DNA from: an uncultured Bacteroidales bacterium
GTDB lineage: Bacteria > Bacteroidota > Bacteroidia > Bacteroidales > UBA932
Direction of reading: 5' to 3'
NCBI GenBank assembly: GCA_947303465.1
Contig: CAMYYI010000001.1
Location: 121,643-185,642, forward strand
DNA: 64,000 nucleotides
Shown: piece by piece, positions 51,982 through 60,512 of the stretch
Layout of the letters: each line of letters starts with the position of its first letter
Position numbering within the stretch: the first letter of the stretch is position 1
Translations under genes and position numbers: made by a program
Notes under the pieces: model-generated
Told to the model about the DNA's origin: nothing
Databases searched by the model: none
The model's input: only the letters and a program-made list of their open reading frames with translations

Positions 51982-53188
51982 TCTTGCCGTAGAAACTATG
52001 CGCCGCGACCTTGGCCCCAGCACCAGTTCCAAGGGTAGCAGCTCCTGCGGCCGCAGTCAACTTGCCAGCCTTCCTTTGCTCAAGGATTTGGTTGCCATAG
52101 GCCTTAAACGAAGCCTTCGACACCTTCTCTCCATACAGTTCCTCAAACAAGGTCTGGAGCTTATCAAGACCCTGCCCGGCTGCTGCTATCAGACGATCCA
52201 CATCAGCCTGAAGCTTGTTGACCCACTTATAAAAGTACTCCTCCTTATTATTCTCCGGCTTCCATCTGTCGGCAAAGTTCTCCGAGGGGTTGACAGGATT
52301 CTTTACGATACGGTGTCCGGGCATTCCCTCAATGTAAGATGTCATATTGCGCGCGATATGTTGAAGGGCACTGAGCAGATCCGTCGCATCGTTATAAGCC
52401 CTGGCGGCAAGCGTAGTAATGATGATAGAAATCGGCTTGTCGTCCTCGTCGCCGTCAAACATAATGTCGCGGTGACGCTTCATCAACTGAACCACGCGCT
52501 GAAGCGGCGCCTTCGTCTCATAATACTTCGGTACAGGCGCGACGGCCTCTTTCAGATTGATTGTCCGCTGCAAGTTTGTCGGCCGGTAAGCTATGTTATA
52601 GAACCACTTGGCCAACGCGAACGGATTACTCTTCTGCCACTTGTCAGAGTCCGTCTCCGTCATATAGTCAGGTCTGGTCCTATCTGTAATACGAATGGCC
52701 GTCGTATCAGTGACCACCGTGTCAGAAGACGCGAGCATCCTCTCCAAAGCTGTTGTATAGCCTTCGTTCACGATACATGGAAGAACATCCATGTGGTACT
52801 TGCCGTCGGCATAATTCAGCGTCCAGCATCGCTTACCCTCTTTGTCCAACATCGGCCCATAAACACCGGATGATTTCAATCTATTGCCGACTGCATTCTT
52901 GGTGGACCATTGTGTCCAGTTCGCCGGCTTGCGTGTTAACTCGCATACGAGGTCGATGTCCAAATCGGCATCCTCCGATACCGGACGGACAGCGGTACCG
53001 AACAGGAATGAGCCCTGTGGCCGGATTTGAGGTGAATATGCCTTCAAAGGGCTAGGATCCTCAGCCAAATAAGTACCCACGGCCTTGTAGCTGGTCGTAA
53101 TCTGATCATACTCTGTCTTCGTCACGTCGAGCGCTTTCCCAATTTCATTAAGCAGGACGGAAATCTGTTTCTTCTGTTCTTCTGTCAT
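51974..53188 (-). CDS. CD-NTase (cGAS/DncV-like nucleotidyltransferase) of CBASS
   Basis: 404 residues. The nucleotidyltransferase signature is PQGSFLFGTAVRP (GS at residues 59-60) followed by DADLDIDLV (metal Asp77 and Asp79), with the third Asp at 134 in YHMDVLP. On phage infection such enzymes make cyclic di- or trinucleotides that switch on the effector. Pairing with Cap5 suggests a clade G or D enzyme making a purine dinucleotide, an inference. The C-terminus is Ala/Gly-rich and ends AHSFYGKNE; a tail like this is what the E2 partner would act on. It lies 8 nt after the Cap5 gene. Confidence 0.9.
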   Translation of the reverse strand: MTEEQKKQISVLLNEIGKALDVTKTEYDQITTSYKAVGTYLAEDPSPLKAYSPQIRPQGSFLFGTAVRPVSEDADLDIDLVCELTRKPANWTQWSTKNAVGNRLKSSGVYGPMLDKEGKRCWTLNYADGKYHMDVLPCIVNEGYTTALERMLASSDTVVTDTTAIRITDRTRPDYMTETDSDKWQKSNPFALAKWFYNIAYRPTNLQRTINLKEAVAPVPKYYETKAPLQRVVQLMKRHRDIMFDGDEDDKPISIIITTLAARAYNDATDLLSALQHIARNMTSYIEGMPGHRIVKNPVNPSENFADRWKPENNKEEYFYKWVNKLQADVDRLIAAAGQGLDKLQTLFEELYGEKVSKASFKAYGNQILEQRKAGKLTAAAGAATLGTGAGAKVAAHSFYGKNE

Positions 53189-53196
53189 ATCTATAG

Positions 53197-54327
53197 TTAT
53201 TTAATTGTAATCGTCTCAATATCATCCACATCAACGGCGTTATTCTTGTCGAACAGCACCAGTTTCTTGTCCGCTTTCGGCATCCATACCCGCCCCAGTT
53301 CCACAGCACAAGCCGCCGGCATCGCCATAAAAACCTTGATTGAATCGGCCTGGAATGTTACATTTATCTCGGCCAGTACCTCTCGGGCTAAAGTCCTGAA
53401 CTCGGCAAGCTGGTCCGCGGACCTCAACATATCATTGTCGGGCTTCTCCGCCGTCACCTCCCAGATACTCGCTTCATCACCAAAGCGCTTCCTGACCCTC
53501 GCCGAGATGGCATTGGCGCTCAACGAAAAGATAAGGACAGGAGTCTTTGATGTATCGTCAGGCCGAATGATCTTCATCGGATTGGGTTCGGTCATAGCCT
53601 GCCATTTCCACGTGTCCGGCTCCCGGTGCTTCTGATACACCTTCACTTTGTGGAGGTCTGAAAGCATCGTTCCGAGCTTCACCAGCAGCGGTTGAGGTGC
53701 CAAGGCGAAAACTGACACGCAATCTATATCCTCCTTCCCAATAAGCGGTTTCAGGGATTCATTATACTTCTGTTCAAGTTGCGCGACTTCCGCCTGCCAA
53801 AACAACTCTTGCGAGTCATGCAAGCCGGAATTCAGGAACGAAATGGTGACCACATTTTCGGTAGGATAGTTATCCGGGAGCATTGCCTGGGCGAGTTCTC
53901 TCCTTGGAATAGACACCGCTTCTTCCCCGATGTTTGTTCCATATACGACGGGAACGCTAATCTTTGCAGCATCTATTTCCGTCACCTCCCTGACACGATC
54001 CTCGTGTTTCTTTTTCATCGCCCGTAACCTATCAACGGTATGCTCAGCGACCTGCTCGTGGTCTATAAGCCGGTGGTGTTCGTGACACATTAGCATCACG
54101 TTGCCGATATCGTCCACCAACTGGGCAGACAGAGCCTCATCCCCACGCGGACCATCAGGAGATGCCGCAATAATATGGGCAACGAAACCACCGTTGATCT
54201 CCTGAGATGTCAAATCATCCTTGTACAGCAATTTGTTGCAGCCATCGTATTCACAACGGCCGGCGGCTTTTGCCCATAATTTAGTTATCGTATGTGGGGA
54301 TGCGTTCCCCGCTCTTTTTTTCGCCAT
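53197..54327 (-). CDS. cap5: CBASS effector Cap5: HNH nuclease fused to SAVED domain
   Basis: 376 residues. The N-terminal HNH domain spans about residues 1-110: CEYDGC (Cys25, Cys30), FVAHIIAASPDGPR (His51), NVMLMCHEHHRLIDH (Asn76, Cys81, His84/85). The C-terminal about 230 residues form a SAVED sensor domain (ISVPVVYGTNIGEEAV, VSVFALAPQPLLVKLGTML, KVFMAMPAACAVELGRVWMP). In this family binding of the cyclic nucleotide drives oligomerisation and double-stranded DNA degradation, killing the infected cell. It is the first gene of the three-gene operon (Cap5, CD-NTase, E2). Confidence 0.92.
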   Translation of the reverse strand: MAKKRAGNASPHTITKLWAKAAGRCEYDGCNKLLYKDDLTSQEINGGFVAHIIAASPDGPRGDEALSAQLVDDIGNVMLMCHEHHRLIDHEQVAEHTVDRLRAMKKKHEDRVREVTEIDAAKISVPVVYGTNIGEEAVSIPRRELAQAMLPDNYPTENVVTISFLNSGLHDSQELFWQAEVAQLEQKYNESLKPLIGKEDIDCVSVFALAPQPLLVKLGTMLSDLHKVKVYQKHREPDTWKWQAMTEPNPMKIIRPDDTSKTPVLIFSLSANAISARVRKRFGDEASIWEVTAEKPDNDMLRSADQLAEFRTLAREVLAEINVTFQADSIKVFMAMPAACAVELGRVWMPKADKKLVLFDKNNAVDVDDIETITIK

Positions 54328-54433
54328 AAATAATCCTGATTATTACCCCTCGACAAAACAAGGGCTTTTGGATACTTCTCGTTGTTTATCAAAGGTTTTG
54401 CCATCGCCAAAAATGCGGTGTTTTCCTGCCACA

Positions 54434-54472
54434 TTGTCAGTGGGGACCGGCAAATAACCGGTCCCCCGACAA
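54434..54472 (-). terminator. terminator hairpin downstream of rmuC
   Basis: GGGGACCGG (54442-54450) and CCGGTCCCC (54458-54466) pair perfectly, extended by TTGTC (54434-54438) with GACAA (54468-54472). It separates rmuC from the CBASS operon; the 54328-54478 gap holds no gene. There is no strong T tract. Confidence 0.65.
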
Positions 54473-54478
54473 CGGATT

Positions 54479-56032
54479 CTATTCAGCTTCGGCTTCCGTC
54501 TCCTCGACAATGTCACTCCCCTCAGTCAGCGCCGGAATCTCGTCCACATCCAGCAGCGCCTTGATGGGGTGCCTGTCGCTGTTCTTGGCGCCGAGCTTGA
54601 TCAGCTTGCCGGACGTGTTGATGATGCTCTGGCCCTGAGGAGCGAGCTTCTTCTTGCCGTCCTCGTACTCGTCAGACGCCTTCTTCAAAGCCTTGCCCAC
54701 AGCCTCGTACTTCTCCATGAACAGCCCGACGCGGTCAATCATCTCGTTGGCCAGCTCATACACCTTCTCGTGGTTCTGAGCCTGTGCCACCTGCGTCCAG
54801 GTCATACTCACGATCTTGAGCGCGCCATACAGGGTCTGCTCGTCCGCGATATAGACGTTAGCATCCGCCGCCTTACGCCAGAGGTCCGGCTCAGCGTTGA
54901 GGGCTGTCCACAGGGCGCCCATATTCGGAACGAACATAATCACATAACCGGCGGCGACCTTCGGGGACTGGATATAAGCCGCATAGTCCTTCGCCGCAAG
55001 CTCCTTCACGTGCTTCTTGATGCTCTCAAGATGCGCCTTCAGGAACACCTGACGGTCAGCCTCGTTCTCGGCGTTGACGTAATCCACATAGGCAGTCAAC
55101 GACACCTTGGAGTCGATGATCACCTCGCGGCGTTCGTCCAGATGCAGGATAATATCCGGCCGCATGATACCGCCGTCCTCGTTCCGCACAGGCTTCCCGT
55201 CAATGCCGCGGATAACCGCCTGCGTGTCGAAGTGGACGCCCTTCGTGAGCCCCTGTGACGCCAGCAGCTCCTCCAGGATGGTTTCACCCCAGTCTCCCTG
55301 CATCTTGCTGCCATGCTTGAAAGCGGCAGCTAACTCGTCTGCGCTCTTGCGGGCGGCGTCGCTATGCTCCATCAAGCTCTGGATGCGTTCGCGCATCTCG
55401 CCATTACGCTCCGCCTGCTCCTTATTCCCCTCCTCCATCGCCTTTTTGAGCTCGGCGATATTCTCCTTCAGCGGGTTCACAATCTGGCCTAGGCTAAGGT
55501 TGCTCGTCTCCGAGAACTCCTTCTGGCGGGCCTTCAGCATTTCCGACGTGTCGGACTTCACCTGTGCGCTCACCTTGGCCATCGTCTCGTCGAAACGGGC
55601 CTGGAGGGCATCCATCGCCTCCTGGTGAGCCTTGTCACGGGCTGCGATATCATCAGCGTTCCGCTTGCTAAGGTCGGCCTTCGTATCCGCAAGCAGCTTG
55701 GCGGCCTCCGCCTTGGTCTGCTGCAGCAAAGCATCTGCATCGGCCTTGGATTTCTCCAGCGTTGCCGCTGCTTCGTCCTTAGCCACCTGCACCTGACGCT
55801 CAGCCTCACTCTTAGCCTCTTCCAGTTTCGCAAGTAGCTCCTCGGCACGTGTGTTGGCGTGGCCCAGATCAGATTCCAACCGGGCCTGCTCAACCTTGAA
55901 AGACGACTCCGCCTGCATCCGGACCGACTGCTCGGTCTGGGTGACGCGGGATTTGACAATACTCCTTGCGATGAAGAAGGCAATCAGTGCGGTGAGGACA
56001 AGGCCTCCAAGAAAAGAAAAAAGGATCTCCAT
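54479..56032 (-). CDS. rmuC: DNA recombination protein RmuC
   Basis: 517 residues from ATG 56032 (MEILFSFLGGLVLTALIAFF); an ATG 12 nt earlier is also possible. One N-terminal membrane helix is followed by a long coiled coil (about residues 30-200) and the RmuC nuclease-like domain with RPDIILHLDERREVIIDSKV, VAAGYVIMFVPNMGALWTAL and LYGALKIVSMTWTQV. RmuC limits inversion and rearrangement in E. coli and often sits next to type I restriction genes in Bacteroidales. The C-terminal tail is acidic. Confidence 0.93.
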   Translation of the reverse strand: MEILFSFLGGLVLTALIAFFIARSIVKSRVTQTEQSVRMQAESSFKVEQARLESDLGHANTRAEELLAKLEEAKSEAERQVQVAKDEAAATLEKSKADADALLQQTKAEAAKLLADTKADLSKRNADDIAARDKAHQEAMDALQARFDETMAKVSAQVKSDTSEMLKARQKEFSETSNLSLGQIVNPLKENIAELKKAMEEGNKEQAERNGEMRERIQSLMEHSDAARKSADELAAAFKHGSKMQGDWGETILEELLASQGLTKGVHFDTQAVIRGIDGKPVRNEDGGIMRPDIILHLDERREVIIDSKVSLTAYVDYVNAENEADRQVFLKAHLESIKKHVKELAAKDYAAYIQSPKVAAGYVIMFVPNMGALWTALNAEPDLWRKAADANVYIADEQTLYGALKIVSMTWTQVAQAQNHEKVYELANEMIDRVGLFMEKYEAVGKALKKASDEYEDGKKKLAPQGQSIINTSGKLIKLGAKNSDRHPIKALLDVDEIPALTEGSDIVEETEAEAE

Positions 56033-56056
56033 AAGCAAAAACACTATCTAAACCAA

Positions 56057-56830
56057 TCAATTATCTCTCTCAAAAGTGGGCTCCGAATAGAAAGCCACCA
56101 TATACTTCCCGTACTCCTCTCCACGCAGGGATGTGTATAGAATAGGAGCGCCGGAATCCTCGTATACATCTATAAATAGATCTGAGTCCAAAACTGGAAA
56201 TTCCACGGTCCGCTTCGGCGTAACAAGCTGGATCTTGGACGTGGGACGGAGAACATACTCTTCGCCCTTCAGTTCCGCAAAAACATCCAGATTCTCGTCG
56301 GTCACGTCCAGCACGACAAGTTTATCCTCAACAGCCTCGTCAACGAGTTTCTCGCTGTATGGAAGCACGACCACATCCCCCTCCCGATGCGGGACCAAAT
56401 CAATAACCTTGTGGGCTGGCGGAAGCACATTCATAGGCGTATCGAAAGCACCAAGCTTGCCCTTCGCCGGGATGGGATTATCGAAGAGGTAGGCATTCTC
56501 GAAAATCCACTTCACACATTCCTCGCCGCCATCCCAAAGGGACTCGGTATTCATAGAGTGGCCGACCAAGTCCACATAACCGATGATTGCTCCTGTCGGC
56601 ATATCCTCCACTTCCGGGAGCCAGCCATACTTCACGGCATTGTCCATAACAGAACACCACTCGAACGGCAGCATCCGAATCTCTTCTTCGGACACCTTCT
56701 TGCCCGAAGCGTGAATCAACAGTTTCTCACCGATTGCCGACACGGGCGGTGCCCAGGTGCGGTTTTCTACGTCCTTAATACCAGAACAAATGAGCGAAGC
56801 CCAAGGTTGTCTAACAGATAAAGTCCTCAT
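56057..56830 (-). CDS. ASCH-domain protein
   Basis: 257 residues. The N-terminal about 115 residues are an ASCH/PUA-like domain (RTLSVRQPWASLICSGIKDVE, then KLLIHASGKK and TGAIIGYVDLVG). The C-terminal half is unassigned and beta-rich (FPVLDSDLFIDVYEDSGAPI). ASCH domains bind RNA or modified nucleotides. It lies between hsdR and rmuC in a defence island, so an accessory defence role is possible but not shown. It has its own -7 box. Confidence 0.8.
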   Translation of the reverse strand: MRTLSVRQPWASLICSGIKDVENRTWAPPVSAIGEKLLIHASGKKVSEEEIRMLPFEWCSVMDNAVKYGWLPEVEDMPTGAIIGYVDLVGHSMNTESLWDGGEECVKWIFENAYLFDNPIPAKGKLGAFDTPMNVLPPAHKVIDLVPHREGDVVVLPYSEKLVDEAVEDKLVVLDVTDENLDVFAELKGEEYVLRPTSKIQLVTPKRTVEFPVLDSDLFIDVYEDSGAPILYTSLRGEEYGKYMVAFYSEPTFERDN

Positions 56831-56881
56831 AATCGAAACAACAAAAAAGTACCGTCATCGGATTCATTTCCTTTGACGGCA

Positions 56882-56889
56882 CAAAGATA
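56882..56889 (-). promoter_or_regulatory. -7 box for the ASCH gene
   Basis: CAAAGATA reads TATCTTTG on the minus strand, 51 nt upstream of the ATG at 56830, next to the 21-bp repeat at 56895. Confidence 0.5.
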
Positions 56890-56894
56890 AATCG

Positions 56895-56915
56895 TAGGTG
56901 TGCAGTGTTCCTGCC
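56895..56915. repeat. 21-bp direct repeat, copy 1 (hsdR 3' side)
   Basis: TAGGTGTGCAGTGTTCCTGC plus C, matching the copy at 60488-60508 at 20 of 21 positions. The two copies flank hsdR. Confidence 0.85.
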
Positions 56916-56927
56916 GACCAAAAATAA

Positions 56928-59900
56928 TTAGTATCCAGCCTCTTCCAGGTCACCGATACTCCAGGCTGTCACAAAGAGATACATGGCCACAACTACCTTG
57001 GTGCCGGCAATCAGCTCTTGCTCGGTAGCGGCAGGAGCTGCGTGGGATTCCAGGTTCCTCCACTCTTTGAGGTTGGTCAAGTAGCCGTAGAAAATCTGAT
57101 ACGCCGGATCCGTGTCGTGCTTCAGCTCGCGCAGGCAGTCAAATGCAAAGATTGCATTGGACAGGGTCGGGACGGTGTCTTCCGGTGCGTGCGGGTTCGT
57201 CGGCACATCAGTCTGGTGGATCAAGTAATACAGCTTCTTCAAGAAGTTCTCATACTTCGTCAACAGCTGATTAAAGATCGTCCTCCTGTCGATAGCCGTC
57301 AGGTTCGGATTGCAGAACACATGGTTGAGGCCATCTTTCAGAATATCATCCGCGCCGTCGTAAAGAGGCGTACTCGGAGTCCGAAGAACATAGAGCAAGG
57401 ACTCGGACACCTCATCCAATGGACGCATGCTCCTGCTGAATGGCTCAAACATCGGGGCCATTTCAGACGACATGGCAGCAATGAGGGCCTCCTCGTTATA
57501 CTCCAGCCTTGATGCCGCATACGTCCTTTCGGCGATAGCATCCACGAACCGCCTGATAAGCGCGACTGAGAAGGACTGGTTCTTCTGGAGGATCTCCATG
57601 AAGTTGTAATACTTATCAATCTGCTCGGCTATCTTCTCGTCGAACTTCTCCCTCACCAGGTTGATGAGGTTGTCGTAAGTATTGTTCGCGCGGAACGCCT
57701 CGTTTACCTCGGGATCAACCAGGACAGATTCCCAAATCTGCTTCAGGATCTTGTCATTCTCGTCCAAGATTCCGGCATAGGGCTCGTTGGCAATGTGGAG
57801 AATCTCCTTGATGGTCTTCTCCTCATCCGGTATCTTTCTACCCGGCTCCCCGATACGGCTGGCGGACAGCTCTTTCTCCTCGTCCTCCAGCTCCAGCTGC
57901 CCCTCGAAGGACATCTGGATACGAAGCTTATCCAGGTCGATATGCTCCAGGATATCCACGGGAAGCGTCTCTTTCGTGTAAGGGAGATACTTGTAGAGAA
58001 CCTTCAGGAACACGTAATACTTCTCCAGCTCAGGATCGACAAACGTCATCACCTGTGCAATGAATCCATACTGACGGATATACCGATTCACCAGCTTGCG
58101 GAAACGATCTTTCTCCGCATCCTCCATCGGCTCCACGCGGTCCGTAACAATCCGCTTCATAATGGACGGTACCCCGATGGCTGTAGCGGCCGATTGGAGT
58201 CGCTTCACCACATCGTTCACCTGTTCCTCCGAGAACACCTTGTACTCGTCGATGTCCGACTTGATAGGGTACATTCTCGTCTGATCGACCGGTCCATTCA
58301 GCACCGTCTTGGTGTAGTAGTCCTGGAACGACTTCTGGACCACATCGGAATCATTCCTGAAATCAACCACCAGCGTATCATCCTTGCCCGGGCAGCAGCG
58401 GTTGAGGCGGCTGAGCGTCTGGATGCACTGGATACCGCCCAGAACCTTGTCCACATACATCGTATGCAGCAACTTCTGGTCGAATCCGGTCTGGAACTTT
58501 TCCGCCACGATCAAGATCTTGTACTCGGGCTCTTCGAACTTCAGGCGGATATCGTCATCCTTGACGCCTCCATCGTTCATGTTGGCCTCGGTACACTTTC
58601 GCCTGTGGCTATCCTCCACCTCTCCGGAGAATGCAACCAGCGTCTTAATTGCGCCACCGTACTGCCCATTGATAATGGTGTCGATGATCCGCTTGAAGTC
58701 GGCAGCAGCCCTGCGGGAATCAGTCACAACCATGGCCTTTGCTTGCCCGCCGATCTTCTTGATAGTGTGGGTCATAAAATGGTCAACTATCATAGAAGCC
58801 TTGCGGAACATGATATACTGGTTCTTATTCAGGCTGTCATAGATAACCTTCAGCGACTTCTTCTCCTCGAAGAGCTTCTTCAGGTCCTCGTCCGGATCTT
58901 TCTCCACCAGCTCGAACATGGTCTTGTAGCTGATGTAATTCTCCAGAACGTCCAGGATGAATCCTTCCTCGATGGCCTGCTTCATCGAATACAGGTCGTG
59001 CGCCTCATGCTGATTCTTGCCGTATAGGGCAAAGGTGGTGTCCTTGGGCGTGGCGGTAAAAGCATAATAGCTGATGTGGTGCATCATCTTGCGCATCACC
59101 TGCTGGTAAGCCATCAGGGCATCCAGTTGGTTATCGTAGTCCTCCGGATGGAAATCATCGATCTGACGGAGGTCGTCGTCCGAAGACAGGGCGCTGATAA
59201 TGTCCTTAGCGCTCTCCTTCCCTAGGGCCGTATGCGCCTCGTCAATGATGACCGCAAAATGCCGGTTGTCCTGCTTCTTGATATTCGGCAGGGCAAAGGC
59301 GAATTTCTGCACCGTGCTGATAATGATGCGGTACCCATCATTGATGGCCTTGGCCAGGTTCACCGAACCGCGACGAACATCCTTCACCGTGCCAGGCTGC
59401 ATTTCAAATGCAACCACCTCGTCGGCCATATTTCGGTTGAGAACAATACGGTCCGTGACCATTATGATGCTGTCGAACAGCGGTGTATTGTCATCATTGG
59501 TCAGGTTGGACAGTTCGTGTGCCAGCCAAGCCATTGACATGGTCTTGCCGCTACCAGCGCTATGTTGCACCAGATAGTTATGTCCCGGGCCTTCCTCTTT
59601 GGAGAGAGCTCTCAGAAGGCGTACGGCCCTAAGTTGGTGGAATCTCGGGAAGATGACCGTATAATTCCCCTTGCGGTCCTTCACACGCTTGATAAAGTGC
59701 TGCAGGATATCCAACAGACTGTCCGCTTGCAGGATCTGATCCCACATATAATGCGTCGGGTAGTCCGCATCCCCCTCAACAGGAGGATTGGTAGTGCCGA
59801 TATTGAACGGCAGGAAGTTGGTATCGGCGCCGGCCAGCTTCGTGGTCATGAACACCAGGTTGTTGTCCATGACAAAGTGCACCAGGCACGCATTCAACAT

Positions 59901-60446
59901 CCGGTTACCGGCATCACGCTGCGTCTGATACTGAATGATGCCGTCTTCGTAACATTGCCCGGTCCCTTCGTTCTTCAACTCACACGTAATAATGGGAATA
60001 CCATTAATAAGGATGCAGAGATCGAGCTCGTTATCCCTGTCGCTCGCATCGGTCGAATACTTCATCTGCCGGACTACAGAGAAGCGGTTCTCCCGGTACA
60101 GCTTGTACGCAGACGACTGCTCGCCGCCAATCTGTGGCTGGAATTCCACGAACTTCACCTTGGCCCCTACCACCATGAGCCCCTTGTGGAGCATATCCCA
60201 AATACTGGTACCACGGTTGATGGCCCGGTTGTAGGTCTCGATAACCGTGTCGATCTCCCGGCCGGGGACATTGCGGGAAAGCTTGGCCCAAACTTCCGGC
60301 TGGGCCTTCACGAAGCGTTCAAGCATTTCGCGGTCGCAGAGGTCTGCAATCTCGAAATTACTGGACTGACGCTGGTTATAGAGATCAGAGTGAGCGAGCA
60401 CGTCAGCAATGTGCTCTTCGAAGCGGGTTTCATCAAGATTCATCAT
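56928..60446 (-). CDS. hsdR: type I restriction enzyme, endonuclease/translocase subunit
   Basis: 1172 residues. The N-terminal PD-(D/E)xK nuclease has NELDLCILINGIPIITCELK. The SF2 helicase motor has Walker A QHSAGSGKTMSMAWLA, DEAH box VIIDEAHTALGK and motif III AFTATPKDTTF, with later motifs SRRAAADFKRIIDTI, FQTGFDQKLLHTMYVDK and QTLSRLNRC. It needs an HsdM2-HsdS1 core to recognise DNA, translocate and cut. All its own motifs are intact, but the cognate hsdM upstream is truncated. Near-identical 21-bp repeats flank the gene on both sides. Confidence 0.95.
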   Translation of the reverse strand: MMNLDETRFEEHIADVLAHSDLYNQRQSSNFEIADLCDREMLERFVKAQPEVWAKLSRNVPGREIDTVIETYNRAINRGTSIWDMLHKGLMVVGAKVKFVEFQPQIGGEQSSAYKLYRENRFSVVRQMKYSTDASDRDNELDLCILINGIPIITCELKNEGTGQCYEDGIIQYQTQRDAGNRMLNACLVHFVMDNNLVFMTTKLAGADTNFLPFNIGTTNPPVEGDADYPTHYMWDQILQADSLLDILQHFIKRVKDRKGNYTVIFPRFHQLRAVRLLRALSKEEGPGHNYLVQHSAGSGKTMSMAWLAHELSNLTNDDNTPLFDSIIMVTDRIVLNRNMADEVVAFEMQPGTVKDVRRGSVNLAKAINDGYRIIISTVQKFAFALPNIKKQDNRHFAVIIDEAHTALGKESAKDIISALSSDDDLRQIDDFHPEDYDNQLDALMAYQQVMRKMMHHISYYAFTATPKDTTFALYGKNQHEAHDLYSMKQAIEEGFILDVLENYISYKTMFELVEKDPDEDLKKLFEEKKSLKVIYDSLNKNQYIMFRKASMIVDHFMTHTIKKIGGQAKAMVVTDSRRAAADFKRIIDTIINGQYGGAIKTLVAFSGEVEDSHRRKCTEANMNDGGVKDDDIRLKFEEPEYKILIVAEKFQTGFDQKLLHTMYVDKVLGGIQCIQTLSRLNRCCPGKDDTLVVDFRNDSDVVQKSFQDYYTKTVLNGPVDQTRMYPIKSDIDEYKVFSEEQVNDVVKRLQSAATAIGVPSIMKRIVTDRVEPMEDAEKDRFRKLVNRYIRQYGFIAQVMTFVDPELEKYYVFLKVLYKYLPYTKETLPVDILEHIDLDKLRIQMSFEGQLELEDEEKELSASRIGEPGRKIPDEEKTIKEILHIANEPYAGILDENDKILKQIWESVLVDPEVNEAFRANNTYDNLINLVREKFDEKIAEQIDKYYNFMEILQKNQSFSVALIRRFVDAIAERTYAASRLEYNEEALIAAMSSEMAPMFEPFSRSMRPLDEVSESLLYVLRTPSTPLYDGADDILKDGLNHVFCNPNLTAIDRRTIFNQLLTKYENFLKKLYYLIHQTDVPTNPHAPEDTVPTLSNAIFAFDCLRELKHDTDPAYQIFYGYLTNLKEWRNLESHAAPAATEQELIAGTKVVVAMYLFVTAWSIGDLEEAGY

Positions 60447-60487
60447 AGGCGAATGTCGAATATCAATTACAACGCGAAGGTAGCATC

Positions 60488-60508
60488 TAGGTGTGCAGTG
60501 TTCTTGCC
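60488..60508. repeat. 21-bp direct repeat, copy 2 (between hsdS and hsdR)
   Basis: TAGGTGTGCAGTGTTCTTGC plus C, the partner of the repeat at 56895-56915, about 3.6 kb apart in the same orientation. Confidence 0.85.
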
Positions 60509-60512
60509 CACC

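Noticed and set aside
51982..52032. Longer start for the E2-like protein at 52032
   Set aside because: It would overlap the CD-NTase gene by 59 nt in another frame; ATG 51981 gives a natural 8-nt overlap and family-like N-terminus.
57795..59027. 410-codon plus-strand frame antisense to hsdR
   Set aside because: hsdR has all motor and nuclease motifs on the minus strand; the plus frame shows no domain or signal.
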